DNA from: Marinobacter lutaoensis
GTDB taxonomy: Bacteria > Pseudomonadota > Gammaproteobacteria > Pseudomonadales > Oleiphilaceae
NCBI RefSeq assembly: GCF_001981305.1
Contig: NZ_MSCW01000008.1
Span: 1-64,000, forward strand
Reading direction: 5' to 3'
Length of the DNA: 64,000 nucleotides
In this document: positions 9,360 to 17,010 of the stretch, one piece after another
Numbering within the stretch: the stretch's first letter is position 1
Layout of the letters: each line of letters opens with the position of its first letter
Made by a program: the position numbers and the translations under genes
Notes under the pieces: model-generated
Told to the model about the DNA's origin: nothing
Databases searched by the model: none
The model's input: the letters and a program-made list of their open reading frames with translations, nothing else

Positions 9360-9389
9360 CCAGCGGGCCTCGAGGCCCGCTGGATTTTT
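9360..9389 (+). terminator. Rho-independent terminator of petABC
   Basis: A perfect 24-base palindrome (12-base arms, CCAGCGGGCCTC and its complement) is followed by ATTTTT. Confidence 0.8.
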
Positions 9390-9436
9390 GCGTTTGTTCA
9401 GGGTTATTTCGGTTTGTTTACTCGTGAGGTAGTTCT

Positions 9437-10066
9437 ATGGGCGTTGTGACCAAGCGGTCATCAATGACGTTTTTCTCCGATCCGGCCAGCCACTACAGCC
9501 ATCGAGTTCGCATCGTTCTCGCCGAGAAAGGCGTGACCGTTGATATCGTCGACGTGGACCCCGACAATCCGCCCGAGGAACTGGCGGACCTCAACCCCTA
9601 TAATGCCTTGCCGACACTGGTGGACCGGGATCTGGTGCTCTATGAGCCCAACATCATGATGGAATACCTGGATGAGCGTTTCCCGCATCCGCCGCTGCTG
9701 CCGGTGTATCCGGTTGCCCGGGCCAACAGTCGTCTGATGATTCACCGGATTCAGCGTGACTGGTGTGGTCTGGTGGACCAGATCCTGGCCCAGCCCAACG
9801 CAAAAGCCTCCGAGTCCGCCCGCAAGGAACTGAAGGAGAGCCTGCTGGCGACCGCGCCGGTGTTTGCCGAAATGCCGTATTTCCTGTCGGAAGAGTTCAC
9901 GATTGTTGATTGCTGCATCGCTCCCATTCTCTGGCGGTTGCCTGCGCTGGGCATCGAGCTGACTGAAAAGCAGGCGAAGCCTATCCTTAAATACATGGAC
10001 AACATCTTCGGCCGGGAAAGCTTCAAGGCAAGCCTCTCGGATCTGGAAGAGGATATCCGCAGCTGA
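9437..10066 (+). CDS. sspA: Stringent starvation protein A
   Basis: SspA is a glutathione S-transferase-fold protein without GST activity that binds RNA polymerase and affects stress and virulence gene expression in relatives. The 209 residues start with the thioredoxin-like half ([23 protein letters not shown]) and include the [31 protein letters not shown] segment seen in SspA. The helical C-terminal half follows. A GAGGT Shine-Dalgarno lies just upstream of the chosen ATG. It is followed after 37 bases by sspB. Confidence 0.95.
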   Translation: MGVVTKRSSMTFFSDPASHYSHRVRIVLAEKGVTVDIVDVDPDNPPEELADLNPYNALPTLVDRDLVLYEPNIMMEYLDERFPHPPLLPVYPVARANSRLMIHRIQRDWCGLVDQILAQPNAKASESARKELKESLLATAPVFAEMPYFLSEEFTIVDCCIAPILWRLPALGIELTEKQAKPILKYMDNIFGRESFKASLSDLEEDIRS

Positions 10067-10103
10067 ACTTCCGGAATCCCGTCACCGGGGGAGGAGACAG
10101 GCA

Positions 10104-10544
10104 GTGGCAGAGAGTAAAATCGCCATGACATCCAGCCGGCCCTATCTGGTTCGCGCCTTCAACGAATGGATCCTGGATAACGACTGCACGCCGTATATCG
10201 TTGTTGATGCCGGCGTTCAGGGCGTTCAGGTGCCGGCCGAGCATGTAGCGAACGGTCAGATCGTGCTCAACATCAGCCCGGGCGCGGTTCGCGGGCTGGT
10301 TATCGGCAACAGCGCGCTGGAATTCAGTGCCCGCTTCGGCGGTGTGCCGATGCAGGTATTCATCCCGCTCCAGGCCGTTATGGCCATCTACGCGAAGGAG
10401 AACGGGGAAGGCATGGTCTTCGGCAGCGAGCCTGGAACGCCGGATCCCGGTGGTCCGGGGTCCAGGGAGCGGGACGTAGGGCGCAATGCCGGCGTGCCCG
10501 AGGAACGCCCATCCGGGCGGCCCACCCTGAAAGTGGTCAAGTAG
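10104..10544 (+). CDS. sspB: ClpXP protease specificity-enhancing factor SspB
   Basis: SspB tethers ssrA-tagged proteins to ClpXP. The globular domain (SRPYLVRAFNEWILDN to about residue 110) resembles E. coli SspB closely, including GQIVLNISPGAVRGL and the FSARFGGVP core. The C-terminal tail is Pro/Gly/Arg-rich and ends GRPTLKVVK, the short basic-hydrophobic module that binds the ClpX zinc domain. The start at 10104 has a GGAGGAG Shine-Dalgarno; a shorter start at 10125 (MTSSRPY) would lose nothing conserved. Confidence 0.94.
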   Translation: MAESKIAMTSSRPYLVRAFNEWILDNDCTPYIVVDAGVQGVQVPAEHVANGQIVLNISPGAVRGLVIGNSALEFSARFGGVPMQVFIPLQAVMAIYAKENGEGMVFGSEPGTPDPGGPGSRERDVGRNAGVPEERPSGRPTLKVVK

Positions 10545-10577
10545 AAAAAATGCCAGGGATATCCCTGGCATTTTTTT
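10545..10577. terminator. Bidirectional terminator between sspB and the SIS gene
   Basis: TGCCAGGGAT and its perfect complement form a 20-base palindrome flanked by six A residues on the left and seven T residues on the right. It can stop transcription in both directions. It overlaps the stop codon of the minus-strand SIS gene. Confidence 0.85.
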
Positions 10578-11166
10578 ATCCTCCGAACAGCTTGGCGTCC
10601 ACCAGTCGGCACAGCATGTTAACGATCAGCAACAGCAATGGGGCCGCATCCGATGGGGGGAGGTTGCTGAGGGCGATTTCATGATCTTCCGGGTGCAGCA
10701 GGGAGGTGATGTCTGATTTCTCCCGGGCACTGAGCACCACCACCTGCATTTCCCGATCGTGAGCGGCCTGAATGGCCTGGATCAAGTTGGCCTTGTGGCC
10801 ATCGTCTACGATCACGAACAGCAGGTCGCCCGGTTTCCCCAGTGCCCGGACCTGGCGTGAGAAGGTATCGTTAAACCGGTTGTCCCGGCAGATGGCGGAA
10901 TAGGTGGTGGCGTCGGCTCCCAGATTGATGGCCGGGAGGGCCGGCCGGTCATGCTCCAGGCGGTTGAGCAGAGTGGTGCAGAAGTACTGAGCCAGGATGT
11001 TGGCGCTGCCATTGGCGCAGGTGATGATCTTGCCGTCCTGGAGCAGGGCCTGGACGAATGCGTCGGCTACCGGTTCGATCGGGCTCACCACCGTGGACGC
11101 TGCCTGGGCGGTCTGTTCCATGTGCGTGGCAAACCACTGACTGATTTGCTGTTCGGTCTCTGTCAT
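10576..11166 (-). CDS. DiaA/GmhA-like SIS-domain protein
   Basis: This 196-residue protein has a single SIS (sugar isomerase) fold. Recognisable parts are an N-terminal helix pair, GKIITCANGSANILAQYFCTTLLNRLEHDRPALPA, and a C-terminal LLIVNMLCRLVDAKLF. E. coli DiaA, a DnaA-binding initiator-associating factor, has the same layout (NRFETERPSLPA and NCLCDLIDNTLF), so DiaA is the better match. GmhA sedoheptulose-7-phosphate isomerase is the alternative and is the usual automatic label. The start at 11166 (MTETEQQ) is chosen because it lies eight bases after the yraN stop; a longer reading frame would overlap yraN. The middle reads FVIVDDGHKANL instead of the Ser/Thr-rich phosphosugar loop of true isomerases, arguing against catalysis. 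Confidence 0.8.
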   Translation of the reverse strand: MTETEQQISQWFATHMEQTAQAASTVVSPIEPVADAFVQALLQDGKIITCANGSANILAQYFCTTLLNRLEHDRPALPAINLGADATTYSAICRDNRFNDTFSRQVRALGKPGDLLFVIVDDGHKANLIQAIQAAHDREMQVVVLSAREKSDITSLLHPEDHEIALSNLPPSDAAPLLLLIVNMLCRLVDAKLFGG

Positions 11167-11174
11167 CTTGCCTG

Positions 11175-11540
11175 TTACTCTGCCTGGATAGCGTTCTTGA
11201 TCCACTGTACCCGGTACTTTTTGGCGGTGCCGGGCATTATACCTACGACATCGATACGGCTGGGCTGGTTCCACAGGCCGTGGCGATGAAGGTAGTAGGA
11301 AACGGCGCGAACAAGCGTCCGTGTCTTGCTGCGGGTTATGGAATCCAATGGGCTGGTCAGGCTTCCGGCGCCGCGGAAGCGAACTTCGAAAAATACCAGC
11401 GTGTCACCGTCCCTGCCAATCAGGTCAATTTCGCCACCCCGGTTGTAGACGTTGCGGGCAATGATGCTCACGCCCCGGCTTTGCAAGTAGCGGGCGGCTA
11501 CGCCTTCGTAGTGGTTTCCGAGCTCCCGTTTGCCTTCCAT
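11175..11540 (-). CDS. yraN: UPF0102 family protein YraN (endonuclease-like fold)
   Basis: This 121-residue protein belongs to the YraN/UPF0102 family, which has a restriction-endonuclease-like fold but no settled function. The core motif is visible as GEIDLIGRDGDTLVFFEVRFR, with the E-x-D...E-V-R/K arrangement of a PD-(D/E)XK site; the final position is Arg instead of the usual Lys. It lies between lpoA (14 bases upstream) and the SIS gene, an arrangement widely kept in gammaproteobacteria. Confidence 0.9.
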   Translation of the reverse strand: MEGKRELGNHYEGVAARYLQSRGVSIIARNVYNRGGEIDLIGRDGDTLVFFEVRFRGAGSLTSPLDSITRSKTRTLVRAVSYYLHRHGLWNQPSRIDVVGIMPGTAKKYRVQWIKNAIQAE

Positions 11541-11554
11541 GGCGTTTGGGCTGT

Positions 11555-13393
11555 CTAGTCCGTTGCCGCCGGCTCCTCCGGCGTCGGGGTGAGCAGCTTC
11601 GGTCGCCCATTTTCAAATCGGGCCCAGAGCTGCTCCCGGTGCACGCGGCCGTCCGGAGTCATGGTGAGGCGCCCGGTCTGACCGTCGATGGCGGCGCCGT
11701 CGACTTGTCGCAGCAGGGGGAGGCGTTTGCTCAGCTGCCAGGCATCGGCACCCATGGCGAACAGGCGCCCCAACTGGCCGTGGGTGCCGCTGAGATGGGC
11801 TTGGGCTTGCCGCCGCAAGGCATCCTGCTCCGCCAACACCCAGGGGATGTCGGTGAAGGTGACGCCGTTCAGGTCTCGGTCCCGGGCCGGGTTGGGGGTG
11901 CCCTCGTAAACAATGGACGGAGCGTAGACCGGCAAGTCGCCGCCGAAATAGAAGGCGAACAGCGGCTTGAACTGGCGGGCCACCGTCGGTTCGGCCACCA
12001 TGACGATGGCGTCGGCATCCTGGCGGCGCCTGGGCTCGAATTCAACATTCACTCCGATCGTGCGCTCCACCTGGATCGCACGCTCCCGTGAGGCGGTGAT
12101 GCCCAACACGTCGGCGGTCACCGTGCGCAGATTGTCTTCCCGGAAGAATCGCTCGACATCGAGAGCCGCGCCACCGTCCTCGCGCAGGCGGGAGAGAAGG
12201 GCCTTCTCCACCCGGTCTCCCCAGTCGCCCCGGGGGATGAGCACCAGAACCTGATTCAGGTGTTCCTGGGACAGGCGGTCGGCAATCTGGCGGGCTTCGT
12301 CCTCGGCGGAGAGTCCGTACTGATACAACCCCTCTGGTGCCACGGTGCCTTCTGGCAGGTAATTCAGGCCGAGCACCGGAACCGGTAGCGTATTCATGCC
12401 GGCGACGGCCGACAAGGCCTCCTTTTCAAGGGGGCCGACAATCAGATCGAAGTCCTGGCTGGCCAGTTCGCTGTAGAGACTGGCGAACGAACGGGTGGCC
12501 GTATTGAACACCCGGATGTCTGTTTTGCTCCGGTCCGCGGAGGCGTCCAGATAGTACGCCGCGAGGAAGCCGTCGCGAATGGCCTTGCCTGCACTGGCGA
12601 AGGCGCCATCCAGGGGGAGGGCCAGGGCGATTTTTTCCGGCCGGCTGGCGGCCAGTCCCGCGATCAGCTGCAACTCCGAGGGCAACACCTGGGCGGCGGG
12701 ATGCCCGGGCCAGTGGTTCTGCCAGCGCCGGATTATTCGTCCCTGGTCGTCCAGGCTTAGGCCGGGCTGCCGTAATTGGGCCGCCAACTCCAGCCAGCCC
12801 TGGGACTCGTAGCCGATGGCCTGGCTACTGGCCTCGGCCAGACGGGGCTCCGGCACCCGCTTGAGGGCTTGCCAGATTTGATCGTGCAGGGCCTGAACGT
12901 CGGCCTCCGGATCGGCCTGGGCCAACAGAATCAGGGTCTGTGCACCGTCCAGGGGACGACCGGCCAGGGTATAGGTCTGTGCCTGGAGGTTGGCTGCCCG
13001 GGCCATCAAGTCACCGGGGTAACCCGTGAAGGTATCGGGTGACATCTGTGCCGCCAGTTCCCCGGCCCAGCCGGCATCGTCCAGCGCCACCGCGCTGGCC
13101 ATGGACAGCAGCCACGCCTGCAGGCGCACGGTGTCGACCGGTGACTGTAGCTGGCTGCTGCGCAGCACGGTGCGGGCGGCGACGTGATTGCCTTGTTCCT
13201 GGAACCGGCTTGCCATGCGCAGCAGATAGCGTTGAGCCGCTTCGCGGTCGCTTTCCTGGGCGGCCACGTCCAGAGCCTCCGCCGGCGACTGGGCAATGTG
13301 GGATTGCAAGTTGACGTTGGCGCACCCGGAAATCAGCAGGAACGCCAGGGACAGGCAGGCCAGGGCATGGGGCCTGTATGACTTTTTCATCAT
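11555..13393 (-). CDS. lpoA: Penicillin-binding protein activator LpoA (outer-membrane lipoprotein)
   Basis: LpoA is anchored in the outer membrane and spans the periplasm to stimulate PBP1A. The start at 13393 (or the adjacent ATG at 13390) gives a lipoprotein signal peptide with the lipobox LISGC (C24), whereas a longer frame would bury it. The 612 residues have an N-terminal TPR-like helical part (to about 270). A C-terminal periplasmic-binding-protein-like domain then begins near PEKIALALPLDGAFASAGKAIRDGF. This is the usual LpoA layout. It reads divergently from rsmI and is the first gene of the lpoA-yraN-SIS operon. Confidence 0.93.
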   Translation of the reverse strand: MMKKSYRPHALACLSLAFLLISGCANVNLQSHIAQSPAEALDVAAQESDREAAQRYLLRMASRFQEQGNHVAARTVLRSSQLQSPVDTVRLQAWLLSMASAVALDDAGWAGELAAQMSPDTFTGYPGDLMARAANLQAQTYTLAGRPLDGAQTLILLAQADPEADVQALHDQIWQALKRVPEPRLAEASSQAIGYESQGWLELAAQLRQPGLSLDDQGRIIRRWQNHWPGHPAAQVLPSELQLIAGLAASRPEKIALALPLDGAFASAGKAIRDGFLAAYYLDASADRSKTDIRVFNTATRSFASLYSELASQDFDLIVGPLEKEALSAVAGMNTLPVPVLGLNYLPEGTVAPEGLYQYGLSAEDEARQIADRLSQEHLNQVLVLIPRGDWGDRVEKALLSRLREDGGAALDVERFFREDNLRTVTADVLGITASRERAIQVERTIGVNVEFEPRRRQDADAIVMVAEPTVARQFKPLFAFYFGGDLPVYAPSIVYEGTPNPARDRDLNGVTFTDIPWVLAEQDALRRQAQAHLSGTHGQLGRLFAMGADAWQLSKRLPLLRQVDGAAIDGQTGRLTMTPDGRVHREQLWARFENGRPKLLTPTPEEPAATD

Positions 13394-13529
13394 GGCAAGC
13401 TCGACGTACTTCGGATGGTTGGGCTTGTGGCGTCGCGTTAACGGTGGCAAGTTTAACAGTTCCCGGGGCATTTCACATGACGTTCGTGTCACTCGCTCCG
13501 GCTTTCCCAAACCCTGATATGGAGCCTGG

Positions 13530-14438
13530 ATGTCCGAACACGATCACGAACAGTCGGCCGTGACGGGCGCTGCCACCGCGGCTGGCGCCGGCACCCTGTA
13601 CATCGTCGCAACGCCGATCGGCAATCTGGATGACCTGTCTGCCCGAGCCGGTCGAATTCTGGCGGCCGCGGACTTGGTTGTCGCGGAGGATACCCGCCGT
13701 ACCGGCCAGCTGTTGCAACATCTGGGGGTTCGCAAATCCATGCTGGCCCTGCACGATCATAACGAGCGGGACCGGGTACCGCGGGTGCTGGCGGAATTGC
13801 GAGCAGGCCGGAACCTGGCGCTGGTATCGGATGCCGGCACGCCCTTGATTTCAGACCCCGGTTATGTGGTGGTCCGTGAAGCTAGGGCCGCTGGGATTGC
13901 CGTGGTCCCGGTGCCGGGGCCCTGCGCCTTGGTGGCGGCCCTGAGTGCGGCCGGGCTTCCGACCGACCGCTTCCTGTTCGCCGGTTTCCTGCCGGCCAAG
14001 CGGGCCGGGCGCCGCGCTGAACTGGAGTCGTTACGGCGCGAGGCCGCGACGCTGGTGTTCTATGAGTCGCCCCATCGAATTCTGGAAACGCTGGACGATA
14101 TCCTTTCGGTCATGGGCGAAACCCGAGAGTTGGTGGTGGCGCGGGAGCTGACGAAAACGTTCGAAACCTTCTACGCGGGCCCGGTGGCGCAAGTCCGGGC
14201 GTGTCTGGCCGGGGACCCGAATGCAACGCGGGGTGAGTTTGTGCTGGTGCTGCGGGGCGCGGACCCGGAGTCGGCGGGTGCCGGTGCCGACGGACTGGAT
14301 GTGGATCGCATGTTGCGCCTGCTGATGGCGGAGCTGCCGGTGAAAACGGTGGCGAAGATCGTGGCGGAGGCCACGGGTTTGGCCAAAAACGCGCTGTATC
14401 AGCGGGCGCTTGCCCTGAAAGGGGCGGAGTCGGAGTGA
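13530..14438 (+). CDS. rsmI: 16S rRNA (cytidine1402-2'-O)-methyltransferase
   Basis: RsmI methylates the 2'-OH of C1402 in 16S rRNA using S-adenosylmethionine. The 302-residue protein shows the family segments LYIVATPIGNLDDLSARA, VVAEDTRRTGQLLQHLG, LVSDAGTPLISDPGY and VVPVPGPCALVAALSAAGLP. The C-terminal part reads TVAKIVAEATGLAKNALYQRAL. A ~20-residue Ala/Gly-rich N-terminal tail precedes the conserved start of the fold. It lies divergent to lpoA and directly ahead of rnpB. Confidence 0.96.
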   Translation: MSEHDHEQSAVTGAATAAGAGTLYIVATPIGNLDDLSARAGRILAAADLVVAEDTRRTGQLLQHLGVRKSMLALHDHNERDRVPRVLAELRAGRNLALVSDAGTPLISDPGYVVVREARAAGIAVVPVPGPCALVAALSAAGLPTDRFLFAGFLPAKRAGRRAELESLRREAATLVFYESPHRILETLDDILSVMGETRELVVARELTKTFETFYAGPVAQVRACLAGDPNATRGEFVLVLRGADPESAGAGADGLDVDRMLRLLMAELPVKTVAKIVAEATGLAKNALYQRALALKGAESE

Positions 14439-14444
14439 CGGAGC

Positions 14445-14473
14445 TTGCAACCGCGCCGCCGGCGGAGTATTGT
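14445..14473 (+). promoter_or_regulatory. Promoter of rnpB
   Basis: TTGCAA (14445-14450) and TATTGT (14468-14473) are spaced by 17 bases. The predicted start at about 14480 coincides with the 5' end of the RNase P RNA, which strongly supports the assignment. Confidence 0.7.
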
Positions 14474-14479
14474 CTCGGC

Positions 14480-14833
14480 CGAGCTCGCCAGACAGTCGCC
14501 GCCGGTGGTTTACCGGGGGAGGAAAGTCCGGGCTCCGCAGGGCAAGGTGCCAGGTAACGCCTGGGCGGCGTGAGCCGACGGAAAGTGCAACAGAAAGTAT
14601 ACCGCCTAAGCGCCCACGGGCGCCGGTAAGGGTGAAATGGTGCGGTAAGAGCGCACCGCATGGCTGGTAACAGTCCATGGCGATGGTAAACCCCACCTGG
14701 AGCAAGACCAAATAGGAGTCCAATGGCGTGGCCCGCGCTGGACTCGGGTAGGTTGCTTGAGGCCTGTGGTGACGCAGGTCCTAGATGAATGACTGTCCTC
14801 GACAGAACCCGGCTTATCGGCGGGCTCAATTTC
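14480..14833 (+). ncRNA. rnpB: RNase P RNA (bacterial type A)
   Basis: This is the catalytic RNA that removes tRNA 5' leaders. Universally conserved blocks are present in order: AGACAGTCGCCG, GAGGAAAGTCCGGGCTCC, GCCAGGTAACGCCTGGG, AGTGCAACAGAAAG, GGTAAGGGTGAAA with GTGCGGTAAGAGCGCACCGC, GGTAACAGTC, GGTAAACCCCACC, GGAGCAAGACCAAATAGG, GGGTAGGTTGCTTGAGGC, TAGATGAATGACTGTC and ACAGAACCCGGCTTATCGG. The 5' CGAGCTCGCC and 3' GGCGGGCTC ends pair to close helix P1 with one G-U. It sits between rsmI and mraZ, its place in many gammaproteobacteria. The 3' end is accurate to a few bases. Confidence 0.97.
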
Positions 14834-14846
14834 CCCATCTCTCCCT

Positions 14847-14872
14847 GCCTGTAGGTGTTGGTACCTATAGGC
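14847..14872 (+). terminator. Hairpin downstream of rnpB
   Basis: GCCTGTAGGT and ACCTATAGGC form a 10-bp stem with one G-T pair around a six-base loop, starting about 14 bases after rnpB. There is no T run after it, so it may be a weak terminator or a processing-protected 3' end. The AT-rich stretch 14873-15042 has no credible gene. Confidence 0.45.
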
Positions 14873-15042
14873 GGTCGGTTATAGCCAAAAAATCTTAGAC
14901 CTCACTTTCTGTCTTCAGAACTTATTGCAGGTAGTTGATTTTTCTTCTTTTCTTTTCCGTAATCTGCGTTTCTTGGTAAGTCTTCGCGTGTAACCCCTTG
15001 TCATTAAAGGAAGTTTTTCCAGTGCGACGCAGTTTGCGGCGC

Positions 15043-15071
15043 TTGCATTGTCTATTGCGTGTTTCTATAGT
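15043..15071 (+). promoter_or_regulatory. Promoter of the mraZ-dcw operon
   Basis: TTGCAT (15043-15048) and TATAGT (15066-15071) are spaced by 17 bases. Transcription would start near 15078, directly ahead of the repeated TGGK boxes. The -35 is poor (three of six), the -10 good (five of six). Confidence 0.5.
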
Positions 15072-15079
15072 GTGCATAA

Positions 15080-15115
15080 GTGGGAAAAAGTGGTTTCTAG
15101 TGGTTTTTTGTGGTT
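15080..15115 (+). promoter_or_regulatory. Candidate MraZ operator: four TGGK boxes at 10-bp intervals
   Basis: TGGG at 15081 and TGGT at 15091, 15101 and 15111 recur at exactly 10 bases, each preceded by G. E. coli MraZ binds direct TGGGN repeats separated by five bases upstream of its own gene, which is the same 10-bp period. The boxes follow the predicted transcription start, so bound MraZ would repress the whole dcw cluster. Confidence 0.7.
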
Positions 15116-15138
15116 TCCGGCACCCAGAGACAGCGTAA

Positions 15139-15591
15139 ATGGGCAATTTTCTCGGCAGTCATGCCATCAACATGGATGCGAAGGGACGCGTCGCGATCCC
15201 GGCCAAGGTCCGCGAGGAACTCTCGCAGATCTGCAGCGGGCGCATTGTGTTGACGGCCAACGCCGACGAGGAGCGCTGCCTGTTGCTGTATCCGGAACCC
15301 GAGTGGGAAACGCTGAGGCCGAAGATTGAGGCTCTGCCCAACATGAATCGGGCGGCGCGCCGCCTGCAGCGTCTGTTGTTGGGAAACGCGGCGCCCATGG
15401 AGCTGGACTCTGCGGGACGCATCCTGATACCGCCGCCCCTGCGCAGCTACGCGCATCTGGAAAAGAAGCTGATGCTGATCGGGCAAGGCAAAAAACTGGA
15501 ACTGTGGAGCGAAGAGCGTTGGTATGCATGGCTGGACGAGTCCAGTGGCGATGACGAGATGCCGCCGGAGATGGAGGCGTTGTCACTATGA
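15139..15591 (+). CDS. mraZ: Transcriptional regulator MraZ
   Basis: MraZ is a SpoVT/AbrB-fold DNA-binding protein that represses its own dcw operon in E. coli. The 150 residues contain two swapped-hairpin repeats, recognisable as [18 protein letters not shown] (near residue 12) and [17 protein letters not shown] (near residue 93), the duplicated DxxGR-x2-IP motif. It is the first gene of the cluster, downstream of the TGGK repeats. Its stop overlaps the rsmH start (ATGATG at 15588). The Shine-Dalgarno (AGAGACAG) is weak. Confidence 0.96.
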   Translation: MGNFLGSHAINMDAKGRVAIPAKVREELSQICSGRIVLTANADEERCLLLYPEPEWETLRPKIEALPNMNRAARRLQRLLLGNAAPMELDSAGRILIPPPLRSYAHLEKKLMLIGQGKKLELWSEERWYAWLDESSGDDEMPPEMEALSL

Positions 15592-16571
15592 TGGCCGGAG
15601 CTGACGATCGGGGGGCTTCGGCGTTTCCCCACCGTTCCGTGTTGCTGGACGCGTCCGTCGAGGCGTTGGTCCGAAAACCGGATGGCCGGTACATCGACGG
15701 CACCTTCGGCCGTGGTGGCCACAGCCGTCTGATCCTCGGGCGCCTGGGTGCGCAGGGCCGGTTGCTGGCGTTCGACAAGGACCCGGACGCCATTCGCGAA
15801 GCCGAGGCGCTGGCGGCCGAAGACGCGCGCTTTTCCTGGTTTCACGGCTCCTTTGCCGAGATCGCCCTGGCCATGGCGCGACGGGGCTGGGCGTCGGTGG
15901 ACGGGGTGTTGCTGGATTTGGGGGTGTCGTCACCCCAGCTGGATGACCCCGCCCGTGGCTTCAGCTTCATGCGGGACGGCCCGCTCGACATGAGAATGGA
16001 CCCCCGGCAGTCGCCCAGTGCCGCGGAGTGGCTGGCGACGGCGGAGGAGCAGGACATCGCGGACGTGATCTGGCGATACGGCGAGGAGAAGTTTTCCCGG
16101 CGTATCGCCCGGTTGCTTGTGGAACGCCGCCAGGAGGCGCCCATCGAAACCACGCGCCAGCTCGCGGAACTGGTATCGGAAGCTGTGCCCAGGAAGGAGC
16201 GCCACAAACATCCGGCGACCCGGACGTTTCAGGCGATCCGGATCTTCATCAATCGCGAGCTCGAAGACCTTGAAGTGTGTCTCCGGGCTGCCGCGGAGCG
16301 GTTGGCGCCCGGTGGCCGGCTGGTGGTGATCAGCTTTCATTCGTTGGAAGACCGGCTGGTCAAGCGTTTCATGAGGGACCTGGCCCGAGGGCCAAAGTTG
16401 CCGAGGGGCGTGCCGGTGACGGCGGATCAGGAACGGTCGGATTTCCGGTTGGTGGGCCGGGCCAACCGGGCCGATGAGCATGAAGTGAACGAGAACATCC
16501 GGGCGCGCAGCGCCGTCATGCGGGTGTTGGAACGAATCGAACGAACAGACTCAGAGCAGGGGAGCGCGTAA
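15588..16571 (+). CDS. rsmH: 16S rRNA (cytosine1402-N4)-methyltransferase
   Basis: RsmH (MraW) methylates N4 of C1402 in 16S rRNA, the same nucleotide modified by RsmI encoded 1.1 kb upstream. The 327 residues show the SAM-binding segment [34 protein letters not shown], and the C-terminal [13 protein letters not shown] and [13 protein letters not shown] blocks. Translation is probably coupled to mraZ through the overlap; a second ATG at 15591 is an equally possible start. Confidence 0.97.
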   Translation: MMAGADDRGASAFPHRSVLLDASVEALVRKPDGRYIDGTFGRGGHSRLILGRLGAQGRLLAFDKDPDAIREAEALAAEDARFSWFHGSFAEIALAMARRGWASVDGVLLDLGVSSPQLDDPARGFSFMRDGPLDMRMDPRQSPSAAEWLATAEEQDIADVIWRYGEEKFSRRIARLLVERRQEAPIETTRQLAELVSEAVPRKERHKHPATRTFQAIRIFINRELEDLEVCLRAAAERLAPGGRLVVISFHSLEDRLVKRFMRDLARGPKLPRGVPVTADQERSDFRLVGRANRADEHEVNENIRARSAVMRVLERIERTDSEQGSA

Positions 16572-16573
16572 CC

Positions 16574-16978
16574 ATGGGCGCGGTAGTGATCGAGCGGCCG
16601 GCCAAGACGGCCAGGCTCAACAAGCAGAGAGTGCGCGACGGCGTCGCAACCGCGGTCCGGCTTTCCCGCCAGGTCTTCGAGGCGACCCGTCGCAGGGAGG
16701 TTCTGGTGTCCCTGGGGCTGGTGGGTGTGTTGCTTGCCTCGTCGGTGGGCGTGGTGGTGGCGGCCCATGAAAACCGGACTCTGTTCAACACGCTTGCGGA
16801 ACTCCAGGGCGAACGGGATCGCTATCAACGGGAATGGAGCCAGCTGCTGCTGGAGCAAAGTGCCCTGAGCGCGCACGGCCGGGTGGAGAAACTGGCTGCG
16901 GAGCGTCTTGGCATGGTGGTGCCGGGGCGCGAGGACATCGTGCTGGTGCCCCTGATGTCGCCAGTGGCAAGCCGTTGA
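16574..16978 (+). CDS. ftsL: Cell division protein FtsL
   Basis: FtsL is a bitopic protein of the FtsQLB complex that activates septal peptidoglycan synthesis by FtsWI. The 134 residues have a basic cytoplasmic part, one transmembrane segment (about 46-65, VSLGLVGVLLASSVGVVVAA) and a periplasmic leucine-zipper-like coiled coil from about 68 to 105. The cytoplasmic part (about 45 residues) is longer than in E. coli FtsL. Identification rests on topology and position between rsmH and ftsI; FtsL sequences are poorly conserved. Confidence 0.88.
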   Translation: MGAVVIERPAKTARLNKQRVRDGVATAVRLSRQVFEATRRREVLVSLGLVGVLLASSVGVVVAAHENRTLFNTLAELQGERDRYQREWSQLLLEQSALSAHGRVEKLAAERLGMVVPGREDIVLVPLMSPVASR

Positions 16979-17010
16979 TTCGATAACAACAAACGACAGA
17001 CATTGTCAGG

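Noticed and set aside
15061..15120. The 10-base periodicity as part of a CRISPR array or tandem repeat
   Set aside because: Only the TGGK core repeats, four times, with variable five- or six-base fillers; it is an operator-like pattern and not a repeat-spacer array.
14922..15146. A 74-codon minus-strand frame upstream of mraZ
   Set aside because: It lies over the mraZ promoter and TGGK boxes; its composition follows the AT-rich leader and it has no family features.
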